From assembly GCA_016707175.1 (NCBI GenBank), contig JADJIB010000002.1:682001-746000 (forward strand): 64,000 bases of DNA, given 5' to 3'. Below, piece after piece: positions 23,942 to 33,000 of this stretch; position 1 is the first letter of the stretch; each line of letters begins with the position of its first letter. A program made the position numbers and the translations under genes. The DNA comes from Candidatus Phosphoribacter hodrii (GTDB lineage: Bacteria; Actinomycetota; Actinomycetes; Actinomycetales; Dermatophilaceae). The notes under the pieces were generated by a model. The model made no database searches. It was not told the DNA's origin and was given only the letters and a program-made list of their open reading frames with translations.

Positions 23942-25144
23942 TCATCCCGTGGACGAGAGGGCGCGGCCTGGTCGGATGGCCAGCTCGACCATCCGCTCGA
24001 TGAGCAGGGCCAGCCGATAGCCGGGGTCCAGGGCGAGCGCCCGGTCGAGGGCGACCCGCGTGAGGGTGCCGTCACCCAGGTGCCAGGTCACGGACGCCAG
24101 GACGCTCAGCACCGCGCTCGCATGGACCTCAGGGGTATGCCGCGCCAGCCAGCACAGCCTCTCGACCAGCCGGTCGTCCTCGTCGGTCCGGGGGCCCGCC
24201 ACTGCCGTGACGACCCGCCGAGGCTTCGACGAGGCGGCTCGCCGTCGCCGAGACCCGGCGCCACCGCGCGGTCGGGCAGCGGGTGCATCATCGGCGACCC
24301 CTCCGGCCGCGGGGCTGTGGCCTGCAGCCGCGTAGGCCTCCGGCCAGGCGCGCCCGGCGGGCAGGTGCTCGACCGCGAGCGCTCGCAGGTCCTCGTCGAA
24401 GGCGGTCAACTCAAGGGTTCCGGGGCAGAGCCAGGCCGTGACCAGATCACGAAGGTGCAGATCCCTGAGGCTGTGACACATCCGGGCGGTGGCCGCCGCC
24501 GATGGAAGCGTCCCGGCGAACCAGGCGTCATCCCCCACGTCGAGGAACGCGCCCCAGTCGGCCATCGCTTTCGGCCGGCTGCCGAGGACGGGCCGCAGCA
24601 CCCCCAGCCGGGCTGCGGCGAGGCGGACCCGCTCGCTCAAAGCGTCGTCTTCGGGAGCCAGTCGCTCATCGAGAGAACCGCGCGAGGGGGCGGGTCGGCG
24701 CCCGTGGGCGACGTAGTCCGCGACGGCCGGCACCTGGTCATCCGGCGGAAGGAGGACGCCGCTCACGGGCCGGTCGGCGCGCCCGGCCAGCGCCCCGAAG
24801 TACACGTGGCCGTCCCGGACGACCACGTGTTCCACGAGGTCGAAGCGCCCCACCTGCAGACGGGCTACCAGGGCGGCGGCGGCGACTGCCCCCTCGCCTT
24901 CGGTGTCCTCGTAAAGCACAAGGACGGCGCCGGTGCAGCCGTCCTTGCGCAGATGCCCGGCCATGAGGTCCGCGGCCGCCTCGCAGTCACGCGGCAGCGT
25001 CGGCAGATCGAGGCGTTGCACCAGCCCGATCTGCTTGCGGCGCAAGCCGATCAGCACGAGGGAACGCTCCGGGTGATAACCCAACTGATACGGGACGACC
25101 TTCACGAGGTCGACCGGGTCGGTGATGCGAATCGTCGTCGTCAT
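23942..25144 (-). CDS. DUF4192 domain protein
   Basis: This 400-residue actinobacterial protein of unknown function begins TTTIRITDPVDLVKVVPYQLGYHPERSLVLIGL, the DUF4192 signature. It continues with RLDLPTLPRD and a C-terminal region containing WHLGDGTLTRVALDRALALDPGYRLALL, the repeat-like end typical of the family. An Ala/Arg-rich linker sits near residues 275-310. No membrane segments are seen. It overlaps the DUF1232 gene upstream (ATGA) and is followed by the metX riboswitch. Confidence 0.85.
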   Translation of the reverse strand: MTTTIRITDPVDLVKVVPYQLGYHPERSLVLIGLRRKQIGLVQRLDLPTLPRDCEAAADLMAGHLRKDGCTGAVLVLYEDTEGEGAVAAAALVARLQVGRFDLVEHVVVRDGHVYFGALAGRADRPVSGVLLPPDDQVPAVADYVAHGRRPAPSRGSLDERLAPEDDALSERVRLAAARLGVLRPVLGSRPKAMADWGAFLDVGDDAWFAGTLPSAAATARMCHSLRDLHLRDLVTAWLCPGTLELTAFDEDLRALAVEHLPAGRAWPEAYAAAGHSPAAGGVADDAPAARPRGGAGSRRRRAASSKPRRVVTAVAGPRTDEDDRLVERLCWLARHTPEVHASAVLSVLASVTWHLGDGTLTRVALDRALALDPGYRLALLIERMVELAIRPGRALSSTG

Positions 25145-25797
25145 GAGGACGATCGTGGCCGCGTTCGCACCCAGACAGCGGGGTCACCCGAATGGCTGTG
25201 GACGATGTGACGACGGTCGAGGGGGGTGTGGACAACCGCTGGCCGCGCCTGCCCGGCGACGTCAGCGGCGCGGGCGGCCCAGCGCACGACGTGCGACTGA
25301 ACGGTCCAGTGCGCCGACGAGTCTTCCGGGGTGGTGCGCTCGCCGGCGGGGGCATCCTGCGGGGCACCGGTCGCCGAGGTCGCCCCGGCGCGCGACAGCC
25401 CGCGCTCCCAGGTGAGGAACGCCTCCGTGTCGTTGACGAGCGACGAGGCCAGCCAGGTGACCAAGAGGGCGTCATCGGCCAGGCCGAAGATCGTGAAGAG
25501 GCTCTCTGGGACGAGATCGACGGGCGACACGACGTAGAGCAGCGCCCCCAGCATCCCCAGCAGTCGGCCCCGGGTGACACCGGCATACTCGCCGCGCATC
25601 GCCGCGCGCACCATGCGTGGCAGCGCCGAGAGCCGTTCACCCATCCCCGGCGCGCCCGGCCGGGTCGCGGCCCGTAGTGCGAGCCCCAAGGCCCGAATCA
25701 TCCCCCAGCGAGCCGAGCTCGCCCCCCGTGCAGCAGCCATGTCCTCAATACTCCTCGCGGACTGAGCCTGTGACGGGTCGAACAACCCATCGGTCAC
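25141..25797 (-). CDS. YkvA/DUF1232 family protein
   Basis: This 218-residue protein has the DUF1232 core near residues 75-125: RGRLLGMLGALLYVVSPVDLVPESLFTIFGLADDALLV, a membrane-associated helix pair with the family's SPxDLxPxxxxxxGxxDD signature. The C-terminal 80 residues are polar and not conserved. It is translationally coupled to DUF4192. The function is unknown. Confidence 0.82.
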   Translation of the reverse strand: MTDGLFDPSQAQSARSIEDMAAARGASSARWGMIRALGLALRAATRPGAPGMGERLSALPRMVRAAMRGEYAGVTRGRLLGMLGALLYVVSPVDLVPESLFTIFGLADDALLVTWLASSLVNDTEAFLTWERGLSRAGATSATGAPQDAPAGERTTPEDSSAHWTVQSHVVRWAARAADVAGQARPAVVHTPLDRRHIVHSHSGDPAVWVRTRPRSSS

Positions 25798-25844
25798 CTC
25801 AACGACCGGGACCGGTCGGAGATTCCGCCGACCCGTGACGGGGC

Positions 25845-26627
25845 TCAGTCGGCGCGGCGCGGGAACTCGCGGGTGGCGCCGTCGGCGATCCGGCTCAGCA
25901 GGTAGCCGTCGACCCCCGCGCCGATGGCACCGCCGACGACGGGCACCGCCTTACCGAGGCGGCCCAGCAGCGTGCGACCGGCCTGCGCGACCAACCGGAA
26001 GCCGATCGCCTTGTTGAGCACCATGAGGGCGGGGCCAGGCAGGCGCTGGGACGCGAGGGCGGTGAGGGTGCCGCCCGGGCCGAACGACACCCCGGGAATC
26101 GCTCCCGCCTTCTTGACCACCTCATTGGCATCGACGCCGACGAGGGTGAGCAGGACTGCGGTGCGGATCTGCGGATCGGTGACGTCGTATCCGCGCACGT
26201 CGGCGATCGCCGCGACCATGCGGGTGGCGATGAGGTAGAACTCCGCGACGTTGGCCGGCAGGGCGACGGGCATCGTCACGAATCCGCCCAACCCCGTGAC
26301 GAACCCTCCGACGGCGGCGGCCCGGACGTGCTTGCGGATGATCACCTTGATCGCGGCGTCATCGCTGCGGACCTCTGCCCGCGCGGCCACGGCGACCTCG
26401 TGCGCCGACTTGACCGGCCCGCGGCCGTCGATCCCGACCTCGAGCAGTTTCTCGACCAACTCGGTGGCCACCTTGGTGAGGCCCCCCTCCGACTCGCTGT
26501 CGGCGGCCCGTTCGAGAGCGCCCCGAGGCACGCTCGACAACTCGCTCGACTCGCCCTTGCCGAATGTCCCCACGACGCTGTCCTTCCGCCCGCGCGCGGC
26601 CGACGGCCGCGCCACTGCTGCGGTCAT
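25845..26627 (-). CDS. EcsC-family protein
   Basis: This protein of about 260 residues resembles EcsC. An N-terminal charged stretch is followed by ALPANVAEFYLIATRMVAAIADVRGYDVTDPQIRTAVLLTLVG and a Gly-rich hydrophobic C-terminus (LGRLGKAVPVVGGAIGAGVDGYLLSRIAD). Several hydrophobic segments suggest membrane association. The start at 26627 has GGAAAGG immediately upstream; an upstream extension would be low-complexity and is rejected. It is divergent from the polymerase gene, with about 120 bases between them. The function is unknown. Confidence 0.78.
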   Translation of the reverse strand: MTAAVARPSAARGRKDSVVGTFGKGESSELSSVPRGALERAADSESEGGLTKVATELVEKLLEVGIDGRGPVKSAHEVAVAARAEVRSDDAAIKVIIRKHVRAAAVGGFVTGLGGFVTMPVALPANVAEFYLIATRMVAAIADVRGYDVTDPQIRTAVLLTLVGVDANEVVKKAGAIPGVSFGPGGTLTALASQRLPGPALMVLNKAIGFRLVAQAGRTLLGRLGKAVPVVGGAIGAGVDGYLLSRIADGATREFPRRAD

Positions 26628-26748
26628 CCTTTCCGCGCCGGTCCGGCGATGCAACTTCCGGCGCGCCCGCCAGGCCCCACGCCGTCGCCCACGCCCGTGA
26701 CACGCGGCATCGGACGTCCGTCCCGAACGGCTGCGCGAGGATGGGGGG

Positions 26749-28458
26749 ATGGTCGCCCCCGGAAACGAGCTCGTCCCGCTCGTCGTCGTGGGCGAGCGGG
26801 CGGCATACCTGCACTCCGGTATGCCGCGCGTCGGCTCGGCGCGCGACGTGCTCGCGGACGCCGCCCGGCTGGAGGCCGACGAACACCCCCGATGGGCGGT
26901 GGCGAGCGCCGCGACGAGCCTGCGCGCGCTGGTGGATGCCGGTGTCGGCCCGGCCCGCAGCTGGGACCTCGCGGAGGGGCACCGCATCCTGCACGGTGGG
27001 TGGGCAGCGGGCCCGGGGCTGGTCCACGCCGTCCTGCGCGGTCTGGCGCCCGAGGGCATCCCGCAGGCGCGCGAGGCCGACCTGTTCGATCTCGCAGTCG
27101 ACCCGCTGGCCGATGAGCACCCCGACGATCCGATCGGCCCCGACGGCTACCTGCGGGCAGATGCCTTCACCCCGGCCTGGGCCGACCGCGACGCGCGCCT
27201 GCTCGCGCTGGCCGCCTTCGTGGGCGACCTCGCCGGCATCCAGCGCGAGCGCCTCGGCGCGGTCGGCGCGCGGGCGGTGGCGACGGCATACTCCGAGTCG
27301 GCGGCGGCCGTGCTCTGTCTGGAGTTGGAGCGCGACGGCCTGCCGATCGACCGGCCGCGGGCCGAGGCGCTGGTCGCCGCTGCGGCCGGGGCACGCCCGA
27401 CGTCGGAGGCCGATGCCGCGCGGATCCGCGGCGAGCGCGACGCGCTCGTCCTGCGCCACGCTCCGGGCCGCCGGGCCGACCTGCGCAACCCGGCCCAGGT
27501 CAAGGACCTCCTCGCCGCGGCCGGAGTGGAGGTCGCGACCACCCGCAAGTGGGTGCTGGAGCCCTACCGCGCGACCCATCCGATCGTCGCCGCGCTCCTG
27601 GAATGGCGCAAGGACGAGCGGATCGCCACGACCTACGGCTATCGCTGGCTCGACGAGCAGGTGGGGCCTGACGACCGGCTGCGCGGCGCGTGGACCGCGA
27701 GCGACGGCGCGGCGGGGCGGATGACCGCCTCGGCTGGGCTGCACAACCTTCCGGTCCCGTTGCGGCCCGCTGTCGCCGCGGAGCCTGGCTTCGTCTTCGT
27801 GCGAGCCGACCTGGGTCAGATCGAGCCGCGCGTGCTCGCGGCGGTGTCGGGCGACGCGGCGTTCGCCGAAGCGACGCTCGCCGACGACCTCTACGCGCCC
27901 GTCGCGGCGAAACTGCGGGTCGAGCGGTCGGTGGCCAAGATCGCGGTGCTCGCCGCGATGTACGGCCAGCGCTCAGGTGCCGCGGGTGAGGCGCTGCGTG
28001 ACCTGCAGCGCGCCTATCCAGTCGCGATGGGGTTGCTCGATGAGGCGTATGCCGCGGGGCTGGCTCGCCGACCGCTGCGCACCTTCGGGGGGCGGCTGAT
28101 CCGGCTGGACTCGGCGTTGGCTCCCGAGGCTGGGCAGGTGGTCGGCGAGGGGTGGGATGCGGCTCGAGGGCGCTTCGCTCGCAACGCGATCATCCAGGGT
28201 GCCGCCGCCGAGTTGTTCAAGGCGTGGGCGGCGACGGTGCGCCACCATCTTCCGTCGCTCGGCGGCCAGATCGTCCTGTGCCTGCACGACGAGTTGCTCC
28301 TGCACGTGCCCGTCGAGGCCTCCGAGGCCGTTGCCGCCCTCGTGCATCAGACGTTGACCGACAGCTCCCGACGCTGGGTCGGCGCGAGCGCCGGGCCGCC
28401 CGTGCGTTTCGTCGCCGACGTATCGATCATCAACCGCTGGGACGAAGCCAAGGGCTGA
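26749..28458 (+). CDS. Stand-alone family A DNA polymerase with degenerate exonuclease-like N-terminus
   Basis: This 569-residue relative of DNA polymerase I lacks the 5' nuclease domain. The C-terminal polymerase part has motif A FVRADLGQIEPRVLAAVSGD (canonical DYSQIELR), motif B RSVAKIAVLAAMYGQRSG, and motif C IVLCLHDELLLHVP with the catalytic His-Asp-Glu. The first 200 residues correspond to the 3'-5' exonuclease region, but its acidic metal ligands are not obvious to me. Proteins like this are annotated as bifunctional exonuclease/polymerase in actinobacteria. Residues 18-27 (AAYLHSGMPR) are encoded by an octamer hairpin. Role in repair is inference. Confidence 0.85.
   Translation: MVAPGNELVPLVVVGERAAYLHSGMPRVGSARDVLADAARLEADEHPRWAVASAATSLRALVDAGVGPARSWDLAEGHRILHGGWAAGPGLVHAVLRGLAPEGIPQAREADLFDLAVDPLADEHPDDPIGPDGYLRADAFTPAWADRDARLLALAAFVGDLAGIQRERLGAVGARAVATAYSESAAAVLCLELERDGLPIDRPRAEALVAAAAGARPTSEADAARIRGERDALVLRHAPGRRADLRNPAQVKDLLAAAGVEVATTRKWVLEPYRATHPIVAALLEWRKDERIATTYGYRWLDEQVGPDDRLRGAWTASDGAAGRMTASAGLHNLPVPLRPAVAAEPGFVFVRADLGQIEPRVLAAVSGDAAFAEATLADDLYAPVAAKLRVERSVAKIAVLAAMYGQRSGAAGEALRDLQRAYPVAMGLLDEAYAAGLARRPLRTFGGRLIRLDSALAPEAGQVVGEGWDAARGRFARNAIIQGAAAELFKAWAATVRHHLPSLGGQIVLCLHDELLLHVPVEASEAVAALVHQTLTDSSRRWVGASAGPPVRFVADVSIINRWDEAKG
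26800..26827 (+). repeat. Octamer hairpin inside the polymerase gene
   Basis: GCGGCATACC... pairs with GGTATGCCGC: stem 10 bp (26800-26809, 26818-26827), 8-base loop, the same geometry as the intergenic element at 17948. It encodes AAYLHSGMPR near the polymerase N-terminus. Confidence 0.75.
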
Positions 28459-28481
28459 TCGCCCCCGCCTCGGCCCGCTCG

Positions 28482-28533
28482 CGATCTGCGGAGTGTTAGC
28501 CACACTCCGATGTGGCCAACACTCCGCAGATCG
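28482..28533. terminator. Long hairpin between convergent polymerase and PAC2 genes
   Basis: CGATCTGCGGAGTGTT-A-GCCACA pairs with TGTGGC-C-AACACTCCGCAGATCG: 22 base pairs with one internal A-C mismatch and a 6-base loop. It fills the 80-base gap between two convergent genes, so it is likely a bidirectional terminator. Its sequence is unrelated to the octamer hairpins. Confidence 0.72.
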
Positions 28534-28539
28534 GGTCGA

Positions 28540-29460
28540 TCAGGCCTGGCGGCCCTCGTCGTTGACCTCGCGCAGGAACGCCTCAACATCGGCGGCGATC
28601 TCGTCGGCAGAAGGCACTTCGCCCATCCCGGTCGCCAACAGGCTCGGTCGGGTGCGGCCCTCCATGAACGCGTCGTACTGCCGCTCAAGCGACACGATGA
28701 GCGTCCGGACCTCGTCGTTGTCCGCCAACTCCGTGGCGACCTGCTCACGGGTACGCAGGGCCGAGGTCGCCAACTCGTCGCGCGCCAGATCGAGACCGGT
28801 CGCGCCGACGAGGGCGTCGAAGGCCACGAGCGAGGCGTCGGGGAAGTCGGCCTGGGCGAGGTAGTGCGGGACGTGGACGGCATACCCCATGGCGTCGCGG
28901 CCCGCCTCGCCGAGGCGAAGTTCGAGCAGTCCGGCGATGCTCCCGGGCACCTGGATCGTCCCGAAGACGGGCTCAACCTCGCCGAGGAGGCGGCCGGTGG
29001 TCGCGTGCGGGGTCGTGCCCAGCGGGCGGGTGTGCGGGACGGCCATGGGTATGCCGTGCACGCTCACCGTCAACTGGACACCGAGGGCTGCAACCAACTG
29101 CAGGATCGCGGCGGTGACCCGCTCCCACTGGTAGTCGGGCTCGGGACCGGCGAGCAGGAGGAACGGCGTTCCGGCCCGGTCGACCACGCGGTGCAGGACC
29201 AGCGAGGGGTCGTCGTAGGCGGTCCAGCGATCCTTGTCGAAGGTCATCGTCGGACGCCGCCCGCGGTAGTCGAGCAACTGGTCGACGTCGAAACTCGCGA
29301 CAACCTGGGACGAGTGGTTCTCCAGGAGGTGTGCGGTGAGCAACCTCTGGGTGCCCCCGGCATCGACGAAACCGCCCAGGGCGGCAACGAGCACACCAGC
29401 CCTCACCTCGGCGGGGTCGGCGTCGTTCTCGAATCGGTAGAGCGCTGTCGGGTCTTGCAC
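28540..29460 (-). CDS. PAC2-family protein
   Basis: This 306-residue member of the PAC2 (proteasome assembly chaperone 2-like) family is common in actinobacteria. Visible features are VRAGVLVAALGGFVDAGGTQRLLTAHLLE near the N-terminus, YRGRRPTMTFDKDRW, VTVSVHGIPMAVPHTRP and the C-terminal helical segment YDAFMEGRTRPSLLATGMGEVPSADEIAADVEAFLREVN. No membrane segments are present. The bacterial function is not settled. Two octamers lie inside it, one encoding Gly-Ile-Pro with ATA. Confidence 0.86.
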   Translation of the reverse strand: MQDPTALYRFENDADPAEVRAGVLVAALGGFVDAGGTQRLLTAHLLENHSSQVVASFDVDQLLDYRGRRPTMTFDKDRWTAYDDPSLVLHRVVDRAGTPFLLLAGPEPDYQWERVTAAILQLVAALGVQLTVSVHGIPMAVPHTRPLGTTPHATTGRLLGEVEPVFGTIQVPGSIAGLLELRLGEAGRDAMGYAVHVPHYLAQADFPDASLVAFDALVGATGLDLARDELATSALRTREQVATELADNDEVRTLIVSLERQYDAFMEGRTRPSLLATGMGEVPSADEIAADVEAFLREVNDEGRQA

Positions 29461-29597
29461 GTACTCATCCTCCCAAGTGCTGATGTCGCGTCAACACGCA
29501 GGGCGCCCGAGCCATTCCGAGCGGGCCGCCGCGAAGGGCGGTCGGGGCCAGCCCTAGGCTGGGAACGACTCGCCGGCTCCGCGCTCCAAGGGACCAC

Positions 29598-30029
29598 ATG
29601 ACCACTCCGCAGGACGCCAGCCCCGCACCGGCGCCGGGCGCCATCGCCGTGACCATCAGCCTGCCGTGGACGATCGGCGTGTCGATCAAACCGAACGTCC
29701 TGCTCGACGGCGTCCGCGTGGTCAATGCCGCGGGCCGCAACGTCTATCCCGCGGCGCCCGGCCAGCACCTGCTCTCGTGCGAGGTCAACGTCCGCGGGTC
29801 CACCTTCGGGCAGGGCGACATCGCCGTGGACGTCCAGCCGGGAGCGACCACGGAGGTCTACTACGCCGCACCGCTGTCGGCCAACCTGCCTGGTCGCCTC
29901 GGCCTCACTCCCCAGGAGCCCTACCGCGGGGGTGCTGCCGGTTGCCTCATCGCCGCCGCGATCGGGTTCCTCGTGCTCTTCGTCTTCTGGGTCGTCATCG
30001 GCGGGTTCCTGCTGCTCGGCCCACGCTGA
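29598..30029 (+). CDS. Small membrane-anchored protein of unknown function
   Basis: The protein has 143 residues. Residues 15-110 form a polar, beta-rich region (ITISLPW...IKPNVLLDGVRVVNA...YPAAPGQHLLSCEVN) that looks like a small Ig-like or PEGA-like sandwich. It ends in one strong membrane helix (GCLIAAAIGFLVLFVFWVVIGGFLLL). AAGGGA-type ribosome site precedes the ATG. It stands alone between divergent PAC2 and convergent hrpA. I do not recognise the family. Confidence 0.7.
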   Translation: MTTPQDASPAPAPGAIAVTISLPWTIGVSIKPNVLLDGVRVVNAAGRNVYPAAPGQHLLSCEVNVRGSTFGQGDIAVDVQPGATTEVYYAAPLSANLPGRLGLTPQEPYRGGAAGCLIAAAIGFLVLFVFWVVIGGFLLLGPR

Positions 30030-30037
30030 GCGGCGCG

Positions 30038-33000
30038 TCAGTCGCGAGGGATCGCGCCGATCGCCTTCTCGATCCGCTTGACCGAGATGGGGTATGCCGT
30101 CCCGAGACTCTGCGCGAACAGCGACACCCGCAGCTCCTCGATCATCCACGCGATGTCCGTGACCTGGGCCGCCCCCCGTTGGGAGGGGCGCAGCGAAGCC
30201 AGCAGCGCGGCATACCCGGCCTCGGCGTCGAGCACCTCGGTGAGGCGCTGGCTGTCGCGGGCCAGGTCCAACGGAGCCTTGTCCAGGCGATGCAGGACGG
30301 CTCGCAGGTAGCGGTCGAGGTCGGGCAGCCGGGCCAGGCCGGTGTCGGCGACGAAGCCCGGCCGGATGAGCTCGGCGAGTTGGGCTCGCACGTCCGCACG
30401 CAGGTCGGCCAGGTGCGGCGCGGTCATGCCGTCGAGGCGGCGCACGATCTGCAGATGCTTGGCGAGGATCGGCTCGACGAGGCCGACCGCGGCCACGACC
30501 CGGGCGCCCAGGTGGGTCCGGACCGCGTCCTGGGCGGCAGCGAACTCGGCGGCGGTGCGCGGGACGTGATGGACCCGTTCGGCGGCTATCGCATCCACGG
30601 CGGCGGCGAGGACGTCATCGAGCAGCGCCGGGACCGAGCCGTGTGGATTGTGGCCGAGCGCCAGCTTCTGCGCGTTGGTGAGCCGCCCGAGGACGTGTTT
30701 CCACGGCGGTGTGGTGCCGAGCAGGAGCAGCCGCCGCACCCCGAGGCGGTGTTCGGACTCGGCCTCGGCAGGGGTGGGCAGCACCCGCAGGGCGACGGCG
30801 TCCCCCTCGTCGACGAGGGCGGGGAAGCCGTGGACGCGCACCCCTGACACGACGGCATCGTGTTCGAGCGGCACGTCGTCGATCGCCCACGTGCGCATGC
30901 CCGTTCGCGTGATGGCGCGACCGGCGGCCGCCACCTGCCGGCGCACCTGAGGGGCGGCCTGTTCGCGCAGAGCGGCCAGGTCCTTGCCCGCGGCGATGGC
31001 GTGCCCGGGGCGGTCCTCCACCGCGAACGTCACTCGCAGGTGGTCAGGCAGCCGGGCGATGTCCCAGTCGTCGGGGCGGATGACGACGCCGTGGGTCTCA
31101 CGCAGCACCTGGGCCAGGACCGCGGTGAGCGGACCGTCGGCCGGCCCGAGCCCACGCTGGCGCAACTCCCGGACCGTCGCGGCGGCGTGCTCCGGAGCCG
31201 GCACGAGCAACCGACGGGTCGTCTTGGGCAGCGTGCGGATGAGTGCGGTGACCAACTCCTCGCGCAATCCCGGCACCTGCCAGTCGAATCCGTCCGCGGC
31301 GACCCGGTTGAGGATCTCCGTGCCGACGTGGACGGTGACTCCGTCAGCCGCCGCGCCGGGCTCGAACTGGTAGGTCAACGGCAGGTCGAGGTCGCCCTGG
31401 TGCCAGATCGTCGGGAAGGCGTCGGCGCCGATGTCGCCGGCCTCGTCGCGCACCAGCAGGTCCTCGGTGAAGGTGAGCAGGTCGGGAGTGATGCGCCTGG
31501 CCCGCTTCCACCACGAGTCGAAGTGGCGGGCCGAGACGACCTCCGCAGGGAGCCGATGCTCGTAGAAGTCCTGCAGGACGTCGTCGCCGACGAGGATGTC
31601 GCGACGCCGGGTGCGAGCCTCGAGCTCCGAGAGTCGCTCGAGCAGGGCGCGGTTGTCGTGGAAGAACCGGTGGTGGGTCGTCCAATCTCCCTCGACGAGG
31701 GCATGGCGAATGAACAGCTCCCGAGCCAGCGCCGGGTCGACCTTGGCCAGCCCGACCGTCCGGCCGACGACGAGCGGGACGCCATAGAGAGTGACCCGTT
31801 CGGTGGCGACAGCCGAGCCCTGCCGCGAGGACCAGCGGGGCTCGGAGTACTGCCGTTTGACCAGATGGCTGCCGAGCTCCTCGGCCCACACCGGGTCGAT
31901 CCGCGCGACGTCGTGGGCCCAGAGCCGGGTCGTCTCGACGAGTTCGCCGGCCATGACAACCTGCGGCTGCTTGCGGAACAGCCCCGAGCCCGGCGAGATG
32001 CTGAACCGCGCACTCCTCGCGCCGAGGTAGTCGCGCTTGGCCTCGTCGCGCACGCCGACCTGGCTCAGCAGCCCGGACAGCAGCGACTTGTGGATCGCGT
32101 CGACATCACGCTCGCCCTGAGAGCGCGCGCTGGCCGCGAATCCCGCACTCTTGCAGGCCTGTCGCAGTTGTCCGACGAGATCCTGCCACTCGCGGATCCG
32201 CAGGTAGTGCAGGAACTCGCTCTTGCACATCCGCCGGAACGCGCTCCCTGACAACTCCTCCTGCCGCTCCCTCAGGTAGTCCCACAGCCGCAGGTAAGCG
32301 ACGAAGTCGGAGTGCTCGTCGGCAAAACGTTTGTGGGACAGGGCCGCTGCCTCCTGCTGCTCCAGCGGGCGCTCGCGGGGGTCCTGGATCGACAGGACCG
32401 CGACGACGACGAGCACGTCGAGGAGGCACCCAAGCCGGTCGGCTTCGACGACCATCCGCGCCAGGCGCGGGTCCACGGGCAGCAGGGCAATGGTCTTCCC
32501 GTATGCCGTGAGCCTCCTCCCCGAGTCGGCCCCCTCCCCCTGCTCGAAGGCTCGCAACTCCTCCAGCAGCCGCACCCCGTCGGTGATGTTCCGATCGTCG
32601 GGCGGGTCGACGAACGGGAACGCGGCCACCTCGCCCAGCCCGAGGGTGGTCATTTGGAGGATGACCGAGGCGAGGTTGGTCCGCAGGATCTCGGGGTCGG
32701 TGAAGTCCGGCCGAGCCTCGAAGTCCTCTTCGGAGTAGAGCCGGATGCAGATCCCGTCGGCCAGGCGCCCGCACCGCCCGGAGCGTTGGCGGGCGCTGGC
32801 CTTGGAGACCGGCTCGATCGGCAACCGCTGCACCTTGGTCCGCTGGCTGTAGCGCGAGATCCGGGCCGTGCCCGTGTCGACGACGTAGCGGATGCCGGGG
32901 ACGGTCAACGAGGTCTCGGCGACGTTGGTGGCCAGGACCACCCGGCGGCCCTCATGGCGGGCGAAGACCCGATGTTGGTCGGCCGCCGAGAGCCGGCCGA

